Source: Sanderia malayensis (lineage: Eukaryota > Cnidaria > Scyphozoa > Semaeostomeae > Pelagiidae). From it: a stretch of DNA of 64,000 bases. The translations under genes and the position numbers were made by a program. Under the pieces are notes generated by a model. That model did not search any database. It saw only the letters and a list, made by a program, of their open reading frames with translations, and had not been told where the DNA came from. Location: contig RQOL01000699.1 in assembly GCA_013076295.1 (NCBI GenBank), positions 248,001 to 312,000 of the forward strand, written 5' to 3'. Shown piece by piece: positions 12,933 through 24,372 of the stretch. Each line of letters begins with the position of its first letter. The first letter of the stretch is position 1.

Positions 12933-14453
12933 CTAATTGTTGATGGTAAATTGAGCAAAGCCGCGTAATGTTTTGTCATCCAGTTGTTCTGATGATACGG
13001 GAGTAGATGAAGAATTCAAATGAAAACGAATCTGCTTCTCTGTACTAGAGGAGGAAATCAGTTTGTTAAGATTAGCAGCAACTACAATCAAATCTAATCC
13101 ATCAATCAAGCCAGCTGAAAGAAGTTCTTGAGTAACACCATCAACAGTATCAGTTCCAGTTGAAAAATCAAACCTGATATCATTCAATTCACCATCATTA
13201 TTTCTCAAACGCAGTGTTATATCAAAAACCTTTGGCTTATTTGTGGAGGGAGTTTTAACTTCATCTTTGCTAACAGCAGGCGTTTGAGGTTTGTCACTTT
13301 GAGTTGCCACAGGAATACTATCTTTTTTCTTTGAGACATTCTGACTTTGGTTATGATTTTCCTTCACCTTAGTATCTTTATCTTTGACTTGTGATTCTTC
13401 ATCTTCATCCTCCCCTTCTCCGCCATCATCCGACCATTCCCAATCACCACCAGCCGTACGATGAAGGCGTCCACTTGATCCAGGGATTCTTTTTACCTTC
13501 TGTGCTCTCTCGCCAAGACCAGGGGCTAATGTTAGAAGGTTCTGCTGCAGAAATTCTTTGCCTTTTGCCTTCTTGAAAAATGGCAGCTTAAGCAACTCAC
13601 CTGCATCTGGTCTTTGCATAGGGTCCTTTTGAAGACACATGGAAATCATTTTTCTAAATGCTTTGGAGTATTTCTTGTATGGATCCTTTTCATCAACAGC
13701 GGTTTCAAGGGTTGGGGGGTCATTTTGGAGAGTAAGCATTAAGACCTTCATTGCAGGGTAACGTGCATACGGTGCTGTTCCCGTGGCCAATTCTATTGCA
13801 GTTATGCCAAAGCTCCATATATCAGACTTCTGATCATAGCCATGCAGTTGCTCCATTACCTCTGGGGCCATCCAGCACGGTGTACCAACAAATGTTTTAC
13901 GTAATTTCGGCTTGGTTCTGTCACCATAGTCTGTGATAGCAGCACTTACACCAAAGTCAGCAAGCTGGACAGTACCATCAGAACCCAAGAGAATATTCCC
14001 CGCCTTGACATCTCTGTGAATTTGTCCGTTTTTGTGGAAATACTCGAGCCCTTTTAAGACTTCTTTCAGCACAGTTGCAATAATGGTTTCCTCGAGCACA
14101 CCCTGATTCTTCTCTTCTGGACTTGCATTTTTCATCAAGTGTTTTATGATGTCCAGCATTGATCCGCCATCCAGCAATTTCATCACTATCCACAGCTCTG
14201 ATTTTACAACAAAAGATGTAAAATAATTGACGACATTCTCGTGATTGCATTGACTCATCGCGTGTATTTCTGTTTGCATTTCGTCGATGCTTGCTCCGCA
14301 CTTCTCAAGATCAATTCGTTTGATGGCAACTTTCTCTTCTTTCGGGATAAAAATTGCAGACTGCACAACTGCTGTTGCTCCATAGCCGATGACTTCCAGA
14401 AGGTTGTAGTCCTCTCGATTGTTCGACCATGCTGATCTGACAGGACGGGCCAT
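12933..14453 (-). CDS. OXSR1: OXSR1/STK39 (OSR1/SPAK) Ser/Thr kinase, single exon
   Basis: A 506-residue protein read from one uninterrupted exon; human OXSR1 has 527 residues. I chose the ATG at 14453 (MARPVRSAW) because homology begins just after it, although the frame stays open upstream to 14732. The Ste20/GCK-VI kinase domain has glycine loop GYGATAVV (23-30), VAIK lysine 45, [15 protein letters not shown] and the activation loop [12 protein letters not shown] with the WNK-phosphorylated threonine. Next comes the PF1 motif (GSSGRLHRT, then GDWEWSDD) with the conserved regulatory serine, an acidic linker, and a C-terminal CCT domain ([35 protein letters not shown]), which docks RFXV motifs of WNKs and cation-chloride cotransporters. 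Role: relay of WNK osmotic signalling to ion transporters. Vertebrate orthologues have many introns, so this copy is either a retrocopy with an intact frame or a lineage-specific loss of introns. Confidence 0.96.
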   Translation of the reverse strand: MARPVRSAWSNNREDYNLLEVIGYGATAVVQSAIFIPKEEKVAIKRIDLEKCGASIDEMQTEIHAMSQCNHENVVNYFTSFVVKSELWIVMKLLDGGSMLDIIKHLMKNASPEEKNQGVLEETIIATVLKEVLKGLEYFHKNGQIHRDVKAGNILLGSDGTVQLADFGVSAAITDYGDRTKPKLRKTFVGTPCWMAPEVMEQLHGYDQKSDIWSFGITAIELATGTAPYARYPAMKVLMLTLQNDPPTLETAVDEKDPYKKYSKAFRKMISMCLQKDPMQRPDAGELLKLPFFKKAKGKEFLQQNLLTLAPGLGERAQKVKRIPGSSGRLHRTAGGDWEWSDDGGEGEDEDEESQVKDKDTKVKENHNQSQNVSKKKDSIPVATQSDKPQTPAVSKDEVKTPSTNKPKVFDITLRLRNNDGELNDIRFDFSTGTDTVDGVTQELLSAGLIDGLDLIVVAANLNKLISSSSTEKQIRFHLNSSSTPVSSEQLDDKTLRGFAQFTINN

Positions 14454-14733
14454 GATGGTTTGATAAGAAGCAGCAGCTATAAACTTTAGCTCTTCCTCGA
14501 ACACTGCCGTCAGCAAACAATTTAGGCCGTGCCCGTCGTCCGGTGTAATCACGGAATAGTGAGGGGGGAGTACGAGTAAAACGTCGTGTGCTTGAAGACC
14601 AACAAAACATCGGGAGCTATAGGGAGGGGCTCGCCTTTTGAAAAATACAAAGGGGGCACAATTTAGGGCACATGCCCTGATACCCAACCCATGGCTCCAC
14701 AATGCCAGGCTATACTTACACCAACAATTCATT

Positions 14734-15172
14734 TACCGTATTTCCTCTATTTAGCGCCCACCCTCTTTTAACCGCCCCCTCCAACAAGCGCCCAAACTAA
14801 AATCAAAAAGTGTGAAATAAGCGCCCCTCTCTATTAATCGCCCAGGGTGGTTGGAATCCAATCCTTAAATTTTTACTGTTTGGTTCAAATAATAACGTAG
14901 AGGCTGGAAAAACACTTTCATCAGTCGTGAGCGTTTAAAAATGCAATGCAGTCAAGATCACCAGTTGAATTTGATCTTGACTGCTTGATATTAAGTAACA
15001 TGCGGAACTGTATAAGATTATTCTTTTGTTTTTGATGTTGTTTGATTTTAAAATTTTAGGACTGAAATAAGCACCCCCTCTTTTAAGCGCCTCCTTCTAA
15101 TAAGCGCCCACCTAATTTTGCAAAATACTTCATAAGCCCCCAGGTCGGGTGCTTAATAGAGGAAATACGGTA
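14734..15172. mobile_element. TACCGTA-family MITE (copy 1)
   Basis: The ends are TACCGTATTTCC and its reverse complement GGAAATACGGTA, with the terminal TA acting as the likely duplication. The terminal regions are filled with short degenerate direct repeats of the form TAAGCGCCC. Its right-hand half mirrors the left. It lies 280 bp upstream of the OXSR1 start codon, so it could form part of that promoter or 5' UTR. Related copies are at 26362-26836 and 59382-59811. Confidence 0.8.
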
Positions 15173-15421
15173 TTTGTTGAAGAGAATAAAGGAGAAAATA
15201 GCATTGCCAACATTGTTCCTCTTTGAAGAAACCATTAATGATTCTCATAATGATAAATACAAAGTTACATCAGCTAATTACAACTGTGACACAAATCATT
15301 TCCAAATTAACATGCATAATTTAACACACCTTGAAATGTTAGAATCAATGAAATAGTAACTGTTGTACCAAATGATATTAATCAATACACAGTTTGACAA
15401 AATTGAACAAAAATGTCCGGT

Positions 15422-16903
15422 CTATGCACTTTTTACTTTCTGTGGCTTGACATTCCAGTAATACAATATCTGTCCCCAGAGAATGCAGTTCAATGCACAA
15501 GAGACAAGGAACTGACTCAAGAAAAGCAAATCATTGGTTTCATGCATGCTTGTAAAGATTCTGGCAAGACTTCCGGCAAGAAGAAGGAAAACTGTAATGG
15601 CAGACAGCTGTCCAGTGTGACCATTATTGAAATTTGCAACTATCTGAAGCAGCTATAAGTTGAAAGGAAATATTTAGTGACATGGCAAATAGGATAACGA
15701 AAGAAACAATCTACGCAATGCATAATACTATGAAGTAAATATGAAAAAACATGGACTTTCATATCACCTAACCATACTACATTTATTTACAATAATCAAA
15801 TTACCTATGGGGGAAGATATAAAATGCCTTACACAAACAAAATTAAAAGAAGAATCTCAACGTGGATAACAATCAGAGAACAATTTATAAACCTAAACAA
15901 GGCGTACCTTACTCAAAGCCATGATAATCACACATGTGGCTTGCAGTTTCTCAAGGACATACAGTGGAGTTATTCCAAAGCTTAGCACATAAAATGCCCC
16001 TGCATAAACTGGGATAAATACAAATGCCATACTAAGTTGGTTGTTGTAGTAGAAAAACAGCAAAATGAGTATAACATCTTGAATACTCATGAACAATGAT
16101 TCTCCCCAGGCACTAAAATTTGAAATAAAAAAGCAATTATTTGCAAGGCATATGGAACAACCATCAAACATAAAGATGGGCAGTGTAGTAAAAATTTCTA
16201 ATTAAAAAATTATTGTAAAAAATGTCATCCCTCTTCACCTCCCAATCATGATTTTATTTCATATTTACCTAAAAGGAAAACCTTGATCCATACTGTATGA
16301 AGTATTGAAGAGCAAGGACATCAACTCCATCATGATTGACAAAAAACTTAATCCAACTACACTGTTGGCTTGAAGAACCTTCACAACTTGTGGAACTTTA
16401 ACTACAAGTAAGATAACATTACATGAAAAAAACTTAAAGATTAATACCACTTCCATACATGCAATAATAACTGGATCAATAGTGTTGGGTGTATATCTTA
16501 TTTGATAAACCTCACCAAGAGATGAACCAAGAACAATGCCATAGCCAAGTCCTTTAGCCAATGCAATCTTCAGGCAAGGAACTGTAAGAAGAATAAAATA
16601 TATTTATAAATGAATTCCGCAAACAACAGGGCAATAATGATGTGTACATTCTAATTCAAACTACAAATCTAAAAAACAAGATTTTAATTTTTTGATACAA
16701 TGGTTGACAATGTCAATATTAATATTATTGTTTTGTTGTCATTTACTAGTTCCTGTGAACATTTCTAAAATATTAAAATGCAACCTGCAAGCTATATACA
16801 TACCATCCATAAAGTTCATCTTCACAAAAAATTCGTCATGGCACCTTCTGGGGATAAGCATCAAAGCATATGGAGTGAAAAAATAGTCTGTATTGTTGGC
16901 CAT
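15422..16903 (-). CDS. MPDU1: Mannose-P-dolichol utilization defect 1 protein, 5 exons
   Basis: Exons on the minus strand are 16903-16804, 16581-16516, 16401-16269, 16112-15908 and 15652-15422. All have GT/AG, all are in phase, and they give 244 residues (human 247). Recognisable blocks in order are [20 protein letters not shown], the first PQ-loop [32 protein letters not shown], then the second half with [23 protein letters not shown] and YYWNVKP. It is a multispanning ER membrane protein of the PQ-loop family, needed for use of dolichol-linked mannose and glucose in N-glycan and GPI-anchor assembly. The start codon lies only 199 bp from the POLR3F start on the other strand, so the two probably share a bidirectional promoter. 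The open frame on the plus strand over exon 5 is a shadow. Confidence 0.96.
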
Positions 16904-17102
16904 TTTGATGCTTGCGTGGATGGAAGAAAGAAAGAAAAGCTCCTCAAGTGATAATGTTATGTTGTTGCTGTTGTTTTTCACCGACTGTGTTAATGTTGTT
17001 GTTGTTGCTGGTTCCAACACAACAACTTTTCACCAGTCATTACATTACACCACATGGTACAACAGCCCGGCAGCACTGCAAAGACACAACTGGGGTTTCA
17101 GA
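16904..17102. promoter_or_regulatory. Bidirectional promoter between MPDU1 and POLR3F
   Basis: This 199-bp gap separates the start codons of two divergent housekeeping genes. It must contain both 5' UTRs and the shared core promoter unless upstream non-coding exons exist. It contains GTTGTTGTTG-type triplets on the plus strand but no obvious TATA box. The assignment is inferred from gene arrangement alone. Confidence 0.6.
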
Positions 17103-18050
17103 ATGGCTGCTTCCTCAGGTTCTGTTGATGTAAAGCAGGAGGCTATAGAACTTGTAGATTTGGAAGCCAAAATTGTTGAGCTGTGTAAAGAGAATTTAAA
17201 AGGAATAACGGATGCAGCAGTTCAGCAAGGTCTTCCAGGAGTGCCACCAAGGCAACGGGTAACTGCCATTAACCGGTTACTTTCCACAGGACACATTGAG
17301 CTGCTCAAAAGTGGATCAACATTGTTGTACCGATTCAGGGACAGCCAAGCGGCAAGCAAAACAAAAGGATTCGAATCAGAAGAGAAACTCATCTATCAAA
17401 TAATAGAAAGCTCTGGTAATAAGGGTATTTGGACCAGAGATATAAGATACAAATGCAATCTACAACTTACACAGGTGAATAAAATACTAAAGAATTTAGA
17501 GAGTAAAAAAATCATAAAGGCTGTAAGCTCGGTTGCTGCTGGGAAAAAAAAGGTTTACATGCTGTTTAATTTAGAACCAGATTCCTCTGTTACTGGTGGT
17601 GCATGGTACAGTGATCAAGATTTTGAATCAGAATTTGTTGATGTTTTAATTCAACAATGCTCTAAGTTTTTACAACAAAAAGCCCTGAAAGCTCAGGAGA
17701 TGAAATTAGATCCGCTGGGTAGACAGAATGCATCATACGCATCAGCAGGCGAAGTCTTGCAATTCATATCCAAATTAGGAATAAGTAAGGTTGCTTTATC
17801 CTCAAAGGACATTGAAACAATATTGAATACACTTGTGTTTGATGGACTTGCAGAAATGACTGTTATTGTGGATACCTCCAGTGGTGAAGCAAGTCAAAAG
17901 AAGTTATTCAAAGGGGTTAAACCAATGATGCCTGTCACAGGGTTGATGAGAATTCCATGTGGTGTTTGCCCTGTTGTCACTGACTGTCATGATGGTGGCG
18001 ATATTTCCCCTTGTAAATGCATTTACATGAAAGAATGGCTTGATTTTTAA
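17103..18050 (+). CDS. POLR3F: RNA polymerase III subunit RPC6 (RPC39), single exon
   Basis: This 315-residue protein (human 316) is encoded in one exon. The frame is open upstream to 16893, but homology starts after the ATG at 17103 (MAASSGSVDVKQ), so that start is chosen. Tandem winged-helix domains are visible: the first spans IVELCKENLKGITDAAVQQG and LLSTGHIELLKSGSTLLYR, the second GIWTRDIRYKCNLQLTQVNK and LESKKIIKAV. A third region leads to a C-terminal cysteine cluster (CGVCPVVTDC, SPCKC) ending YMKEWLDF, which matches the iron-sulphur cluster site of the RPC6 family. RPC6 works with RPC3 and RPC7 in the Pol III initiation subcomplex that contacts TFIIIB. The human gene has several introns and this one has none. 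Confidence 0.97.
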   Translation: MAASSGSVDVKQEAIELVDLEAKIVELCKENLKGITDAAVQQGLPGVPPRQRVTAINRLLSTGHIELLKSGSTLLYRFRDSQAASKTKGFESEEKLIYQIIESSGNKGIWTRDIRYKCNLQLTQVNKILKNLESKKIIKAVSSVAAGKKKVYMLFNLEPDSSVTGGAWYSDQDFESEFVDVLIQQCSKFLQQKALKAQEMKLDPLGRQNASYASAGEVLQFISKLGISKVALSSKDIETILNTLVFDGLAEMTVIVDTSSGEASQKKLFKGVKPMMPVTGLMRIPCGVCPVVTDCHDGGDISPCKCIYMKEWLDF

Positions 18051-18659
18051 TAATGTAGGAAAATGTTGCTATCTTGAAAGGGAAATTTGAGTTTTAATTA
18101 CATGCAGTCTTGTTTTTTTAAATCCTATATAGTAAGGTATTTATAATCATTGGTTTCATGGAATTGGTTTCAATTTACTTGTTCAAAGTTAAGCTATCTC
18201 AAGAAATTGGGCGGTTAGCCTACCGGCCCGGATTGCTTGAGCAGAGAAAGGCATTTACGGTCGGTGATTCCGACAAACTCCGGCCGGTACACCAGGCAGT
18301 ACTGACCGAATGGTCAAACTACATAATAATGACTGAAATCATAATGAAATCAATAAACAATAATAAGGAGAGGGAGGGTGGGAGAAATTGTGCTAGCTCT
18401 CTGAGTTCCAACGAAGAATGATTAGAAATGCTACACTCTGTACTCCTATATGCCCCAAGGATTTAATCCCTACAAAACGTGCCGCGCTAAACGCGTGGAT
18501 AAGGGTCTCCCTAGTGCCCCAATATTTAGGGTGTGTTAATGAACTTTGCCTAAGGATTTATATCCGTGTCGCGACAGTAACACGGATATGGTTGTCAGCG
18601 AGCGATGCAATTTCTTTCAACCTTAACCATTTTTAAATTGCATTTAAAATCATTAATAT
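18051..18659. other. POLR3F 3' flank, no gene recognised
   Basis: AT-rich sequence after the POLR3F stop, with a GC-richer, repeat-like patch at about 18200-18300 and another at 18440-18610. Neither encodes a recognisable protein. They may be decayed mobile elements. Confidence 0.4.
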
Positions 18660-18679
18660 GCTTAAATTCATTACACACT

Positions 18680-19045
18680 AATCCCCAGAGATAACCTCAA
18701 TAGAATCTGCTTTCAAAGCCATGGCTTCAGTTCTTTTCAAATATGGAGCTGAAATATGCAAAAACTCAACAGAAAGTTCAGAAGAAGTTGTTTTCAGGGT
18801 ATCAGCTTTATATGGACATGCAAATGTACAGTAAGTATACTGTAATAATACAGGAAATACTAGGTGGAGTAAACTAAAGATAAAACAAAATAATGTTTTA
18901 ATTTTTGAAAGCAGTTCTAGTATGAACTGTATGGCTCCAAAGTTCGCATTGAACACAACGAGCTGTCTGAATTTGCACAAGGCTGTGCAAGGAAGTGTCC
19001 AACAGCATAACTAATTCATAGAAATCAGCCACCTGATAAAGATCT
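18680..19045 (-). other. Possible exons of an unidentified gene downstream of IWS1
   Basis: On the minus strand an AG at about 19041 is followed by a coding-looking stretch (ADFYELVMLLDTSLHSLVQI, continuing to about 18905). Beyond an AT-rich gap lies another (SSELSVEFLHISAPYLKRTE, ending ISGD and a stop near 18680). Only about 50 bp separate the first block from the IWS1 stop codon. I do not recognise the family, and no clean donor site for the first block was found. It may be the end of a separate gene or a decayed copy. Confidence 0.25.
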
Positions 19046-19088
19046 TACCAATTTCAGATGAAGCAATTTCTAGAATTGATTGGAGAAC

Positions 19089-22000
19089 TCAAAGTGCCAA
19101 TTTTGAGCCATTAATACTGATTGAAACAGCTCTAGAACCCGAGGAAGTACCCTGTGCCTGCTTTCTTTCCTTGTATTTCCTCATTTGTTTCTCAAATCGA
19201 CTTAGAGTTTTCTTCTGGGTCTAACAAGAAAAATTAATCAATTTCAAAAAGACAGAAAACAACAGACTATACCAAAAATCAATTTTCAATGTTACAAAGT
19301 AGCCTACCCTGTTGCCCATTCCACCCATGTCTGCATAGCCAATATTTGGCTCTGGCCTGACAACATAATCTTTATTCGAGGGTCTTGGTACACGTGCTCT
19401 TGCTATAAAGCCCTTGTCACCAGGTCTTCTTGGTCTGCAGGAAACACATAACATTAAAGAAACAATGTTGCCCAGAGTATCCTAGCAAAACATCATACAG
19501 AACTGTAGGATTTTAGTCACATTAGTGCTTTGTTACCAATGATAAATATATCCTTAACCCATTGCAAGAAACAATGAAACAAAAGGTAATCTATAATAGA
19601 TAAAGGTAATTGTAATTAATGGACTTGCACCTTTTCTCATCTTGCAAAGGATTATTAATCGAAGAGCTGCTTCCTTGACCATCATCTAAAGAGCTATGGG
19701 GTAACAAATGAATTTCATAAATAACTGCTAAAGCATTGCTGAATAGTTTGTACAATGTAAATTAATAAAGACAAAGAGTGCTAAATGAAACTTAATAACC
19801 AACTATAAATGAAATGTGCAAATTTACCTTCGTCTTCGTTTTTTGTAGGTTGGTACATTCAATCTGTCTCTTTCTTCTCTCTCTTCTTTGGACATGTCCT
19901 TAAAATTTGTCTGTACACCAAAAATTGGTCTGGCCCATTGAGCTGCAATGTATTAACAAGTGATAAAAATATAATTATGGTAGTAGAATATCGAACAGAA
20001 GAATGATGCAACCAATACTTACCAACAATCTTGCCAGCAATATTTCTATTTTGTCGTGTTTCTTTGGGATGTTTGAATAAGAGCATCACTGCTCTACCAA
20101 TACCACTCATCTTCAATGCACCTCTATCCAAAGCAGGAAACTAACAAGAAAGATTTACTTAAAAAATATCGATGCAAATAATTATTAAATTACTGATAAT
20201 AAAAATAATTATTAGGATGATGCAGATAATGATGATTAATAGCATGGTTGCATGACAAGCCAGGTAGATGTACCTCTGAAAGAATTTTCAAGAATTGTTT
20301 TCTGATCATCAGATGGGGCAATGAATGATCTGGAAGAGGTGATAGCCAGTCCTGTAAACAAATGCTCCGTCAATTAAACATTACTCAAAATTGATCCTGG
20401 CATTATTGATGAACATTTTGTAACACATAGCTATGAGTGTTGCGTGATTCTTTGAAAAACCATTTCATTGTTGTGAGTCTATTAAGATCATTGTCTTTGT
20501 AAAGTTTTGATTCAAAATCAAGCACATATAAAACCAGACATTTATCATGCAAAATACCTTATGCTTATGCATATATTTAGGCTATGAGAAACTTTACAAC
20601 TCGTAAATTACAAAAATACCTTCATTACTGGCAATATGCCACAATCAATAAATGTGTGTTGCAAGTCAGATCTGTTGAAGACATGATAGCGGTGTTAAAT
20701 CTTTGTTGATAACATTTATTCAAGAACTACATAATTACTCGCATATAGAAATGACATGAACATTTGTACAATAAAAGATACATATCCAATGCTAGTTATA
20801 GTGTTATACTGCTCAGTGGCGTAGATAGAGGGGGGTCAAGGGGGGCAAAAAACCCCCTGTAGAGTTAAACTGCTGTTTGGTCGGAAAATTGCTGATGTCA
20901 GAAAAAAATATTTTCTGTTTACGTTCAGTTCAAGCTAATTTCCTTATCTTATATTCATAGTCTTGAAGAAACAAAAATGCTTGTTAAATTTTTGTCGAAA
21001 AATCTGAACTTCTCGCCCCTCCTATAAAATTTCCTGTCTACGCCCTTGATACTGGTGTACACGAGATATCATCTAATGATGGTGGTCCTAATATTGAAAT
21101 GTAAGAGAGCATTCCAGTAAGTAAAACTTCATCAAACAACCTATGCAAGCATGACAAATCAAGTCAACTGAATGCCTATTCATTCTTCGATAAAAAAATA
21201 ATTGAAACTCTTACTTGTTCAGGTGTGAAACAACACTGTCAAGAAGTTTCATCTTTTTTGTAGCAGCACGCCCAGCCTGGTTTAACATTCGGTCTTCCTA
21301 ACGATATAAAAATAAGAGAGAACATAATAAGTTGACACCAACGTCAAGAGCTTCATCAAACTTACCAGTTGATAGCCTTTACATCAATTGTAAAACAGGT
21401 CAACAGGTCAAATTGGCCCACCATATAATATCTATCACCCACCCCTCTATTACGATAACAACATTTGACAGATGAGACAAATGTGAAGGCATAACAGAGA
21501 ATTGAGTGCAAGAAAAATTTACCTAAATTTGAATCATAATTAACATGGCATTACATAGCTATATAAAACTATAATATAACTTGTAATATTCCACTGGCCT
21601 GCAGTACTGCTCACCAGTAATGGAGATAACAGGATCAAAATGGGATATAAAACTTGTTCCTACCTCTGCTGCTTCTCTCATTTTTCTTATCATTGCTGCA
21701 ATGATGTCATCATTGTCATTAATGATATCAAAATCCTAAAGTCAATGAGAGTATCTTTATGCAGCATGATAGCATTGTAACCCAATTGGATTGACAACAA
21801 AAAAATTAAATCAGAGGAAGACAACAGGGACATAATAAAACATAACACGTTTGCGGCAAAATAAATATTAATGAAACATATTTTGATACAAATATACCTT
21901 TTTTGAACGTCTTCTTTGCTGCATTGCCTACAAAGTGAAAAATAACAATTTATTGATCTTCTATTGATAGTGAAGCAAATAAGAGATAAATGCTTATTGT

Positions 22001-24372
22001 ATTAGCTGAAGAAAAACAATAAATTGGTACTTGCCTCTTTTTTCCTTTGCATCATCAAGTCAAAATCTGACACCATTCTAAAAAAAACAAGACATTTCAA
22101 AATTTAAGAATTATAAACTTCTCAAAACTCTAAAAATGTCAGACAACCAATACAGAAATGAGAGGGAGTAGAGTCTTAACTAATTAGAAATTTGTAAAAA
22201 TTAATTTTTGCAAATGTAAGACAACCAATACAAAAACTAGATAGAGTAAAGTCTGAATTTATTAGAAATATGGGTATCATTGAGAGATTTGCATTGCTAA
22301 TGTAATTAACTCCTGCATAATAAGCACTAAATTTATCATAGATATTTATAGTGCCTCTTAGTATCAAAAATTATGAATTACTTTCTTACATTTCCTTTGA
22401 TTTTCGATCTTCATCTTCACTGTCTTCATCATCCTCTTCATCAGGTAGAGGTACTCTTCCAATTTGATCGTCAATCTCTTTCTCCTCAGCCATTGCACTT
22501 TGTTCTGGCTTCTCTTCAAGATAATTCTCCTCCTCATCATCATCATCATAAATAACAGCTCGAGATTTCGCTGAAATATAATTAAGCACTGATTTAATGT
22601 TTATAATGGCAAAGTGGTTATAATTTTCTTTAATAAATATGACATAATGTGTGATATAATGACATAAAAAACATATATCAAGCAAGATATATATAAAAAA
22701 GATGAAAAAATGATATACATGAAGCAAACAATGAAATATTTGCTTGCTTAAACTAAAACATTAAACATTGGTTAATATTGGTGCTAATTGCAAAGTTTTA
22801 ACTCTACAATTTATATATTTTCAATGAAGTTCAACATTTGACATGAGCTAACAAAGTTATGAATCAGTTTAACAAAGGGAATTTACAGGTTAGTAGTGAG
22901 GAAACAATTAAAAAAATTACAACTAACGTTTTTGCTTCTGTGAGCCTAATTCATCTTCTCCGAAACCCTGTTGTTGTGATAAAAAAAATAATGTTGAGAA
23001 CATTGGTAAAATAATGATTATGACAAAATCATTTGGAGCTTTCCTGTAAATTAGTAATAATATGAAATTGTTTTTCTTTTTTACCTCAAACTCTTCTTCT
23101 TCATCACTCTCTCCAAAAATGTCAGCAATAAGGCCACCAACATCACCTCCGCTGAATATCAACACAAGCGTACAATTAAAAACAAGTGGAAATAGCTCCA
23201 CAAAATTCTCATCGAGCTGCAAAGTCTCATAAAGTGTTTTATTACCTCTTTTTATTTGGATCATTTTGTTTGCTACCATCATCTATAGAACTTTTTTCTT
23301 GCTCTGTCAATTGTGAATCCTCCTCATTAGACTTCAATGCATTATCAATTCCTTCTTGGTCATTCTTTGGTTTTTCTTTGAAAGAAGGAAAAACACACTG
23401 GTCATGATAATACACACAATAGATTATAGATAAAGGGTTCTCATAGAACAAGCCCAAGTGGATAGAAAACTTGAAGCAAAATGTGATTACTGTTAATGAA
23501 CATTGAAGTAATAACCCATATAAAATTATTAAGAATTGGCTTGACTTTACCTTCATTTTCCATCACTGGTAGCTTCTCTGGTTCTTCAAACTTTTCTAGT
23601 TTAGAAGCAAATCCTTCCAGCTCTGGTGAGATGTGATTTCCATGACTTGTTTCTTTCAAAATATCACTGATAATAGCATGATCAGACCCTGAAAGATCTC
23701 CAATGTCACTAAACGGTGATGGAACGGGCGCATCTATATATTCATCCTCATCTTCCCGTGTGCCATCATTCATACCTGCTTCAACTGTTAATCTTTCTTG
23801 CTGTTTCTCAATTTCTCCTTCCTCCTCATCTTCTACTGTTTCTTCTTCATTCTCTTTTTCCCTGCTATCTTTATTGTCAACATTGTCAATTATATCACTC
23901 GTATTTTCATGAGAGAATGCATTATTTCCTTTTACAATACTATCTTCTTCATTAATGTTTGCATTTGATGAAGATTCAACATGTTCTTCATCCATTTCAT
24001 CTTGGTTATTGTCATTCGTTGTTGGACTAAAAGTCTCATCTTCTTCATCTTCATCTGAAATGTCTTGAAAATCTGATTTCTGTGATAGATCTTGACTTGC
24101 TATTATTGTATCTTGTTCAAAATAATCTTTTCTGCTTTCTTGAATAATATCATCAGAAATATTCAGATTTTTCGACTCTTTAGTAATGTGAGTTGTTTTC
24201 CTTCCTTATTTCCATCCAGTTCATCATCAGAAGAATCCTTCATGCCTTTGTGGCCAATTCGGCTACCGGGTTTTTTAAGAGCAAGATCATCATCATCAAC
24301 ATCTGATATTTGATCTTCAGGAGAATCTAATGAATCTGCATCTTCTATGTTCATATTCTCGTTACTGGCCAT
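19089..24372 (-). CDS. IWS1: IWS1 transcription elongation factor, about 16 exons
   Basis: Exons after the first: 23551, 23375-23246, 23151-23085, 22967-22928, 22570-22390, 22077-22035, 21927-21898, 21735-21664, 21297-21215, 20671-20620, 20351-20274, 20140-20023, 19942-19828, 19693-19631, 19434-19308 and 19220-19089, where the first figure is the end of the long 5' coding block. All are in phase. The N-terminal half is acidic, low-complexity and Ser/Asp/Glu-rich, ending in the Spt6-binding motif [16 protein letters not shown]. Then come [31 protein letters not shown] and the TFIIS N-terminal (LW) domain ([59 protein letters not shown]). The conserved tail is [34 protein letters not shown] and [12 protein letters not shown]. 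About 696 residues; human has 819. IWS1 joins Spt6 and Pol II during elongation and mRNA export. The intron at 22034-21928 is of the GC-AG type. The N-terminal reading frame shifts near 24205 (see findings). Confidence 0.95.
20814..21048. mobile_element. hAT-type MITE in an IWS1 intron
   Basis: The ends are CAGTGGCGTAGATAG and CTGTCTACGCCCTTG, imperfect inverted repeats of the common CAGTGGCGTAG class. The flanks are ATACTGCT and ATACTGGT, a 7-of-8 target duplication. The element is 235 bp, non-coding and has G-rich subterminal runs. It lies in the intron between the exons at 21215 and 20671. Confidence 0.75.

Noticed and set aside
15413..15658. Plus-strand 81-codon frame
   Set aside because: It is the antisense shadow of the last MPDU1 exon.
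23703..23955. Serine-rich plus-strand frames
   Set aside because: They are antisense to the acidic IWS1 N-terminal exon.
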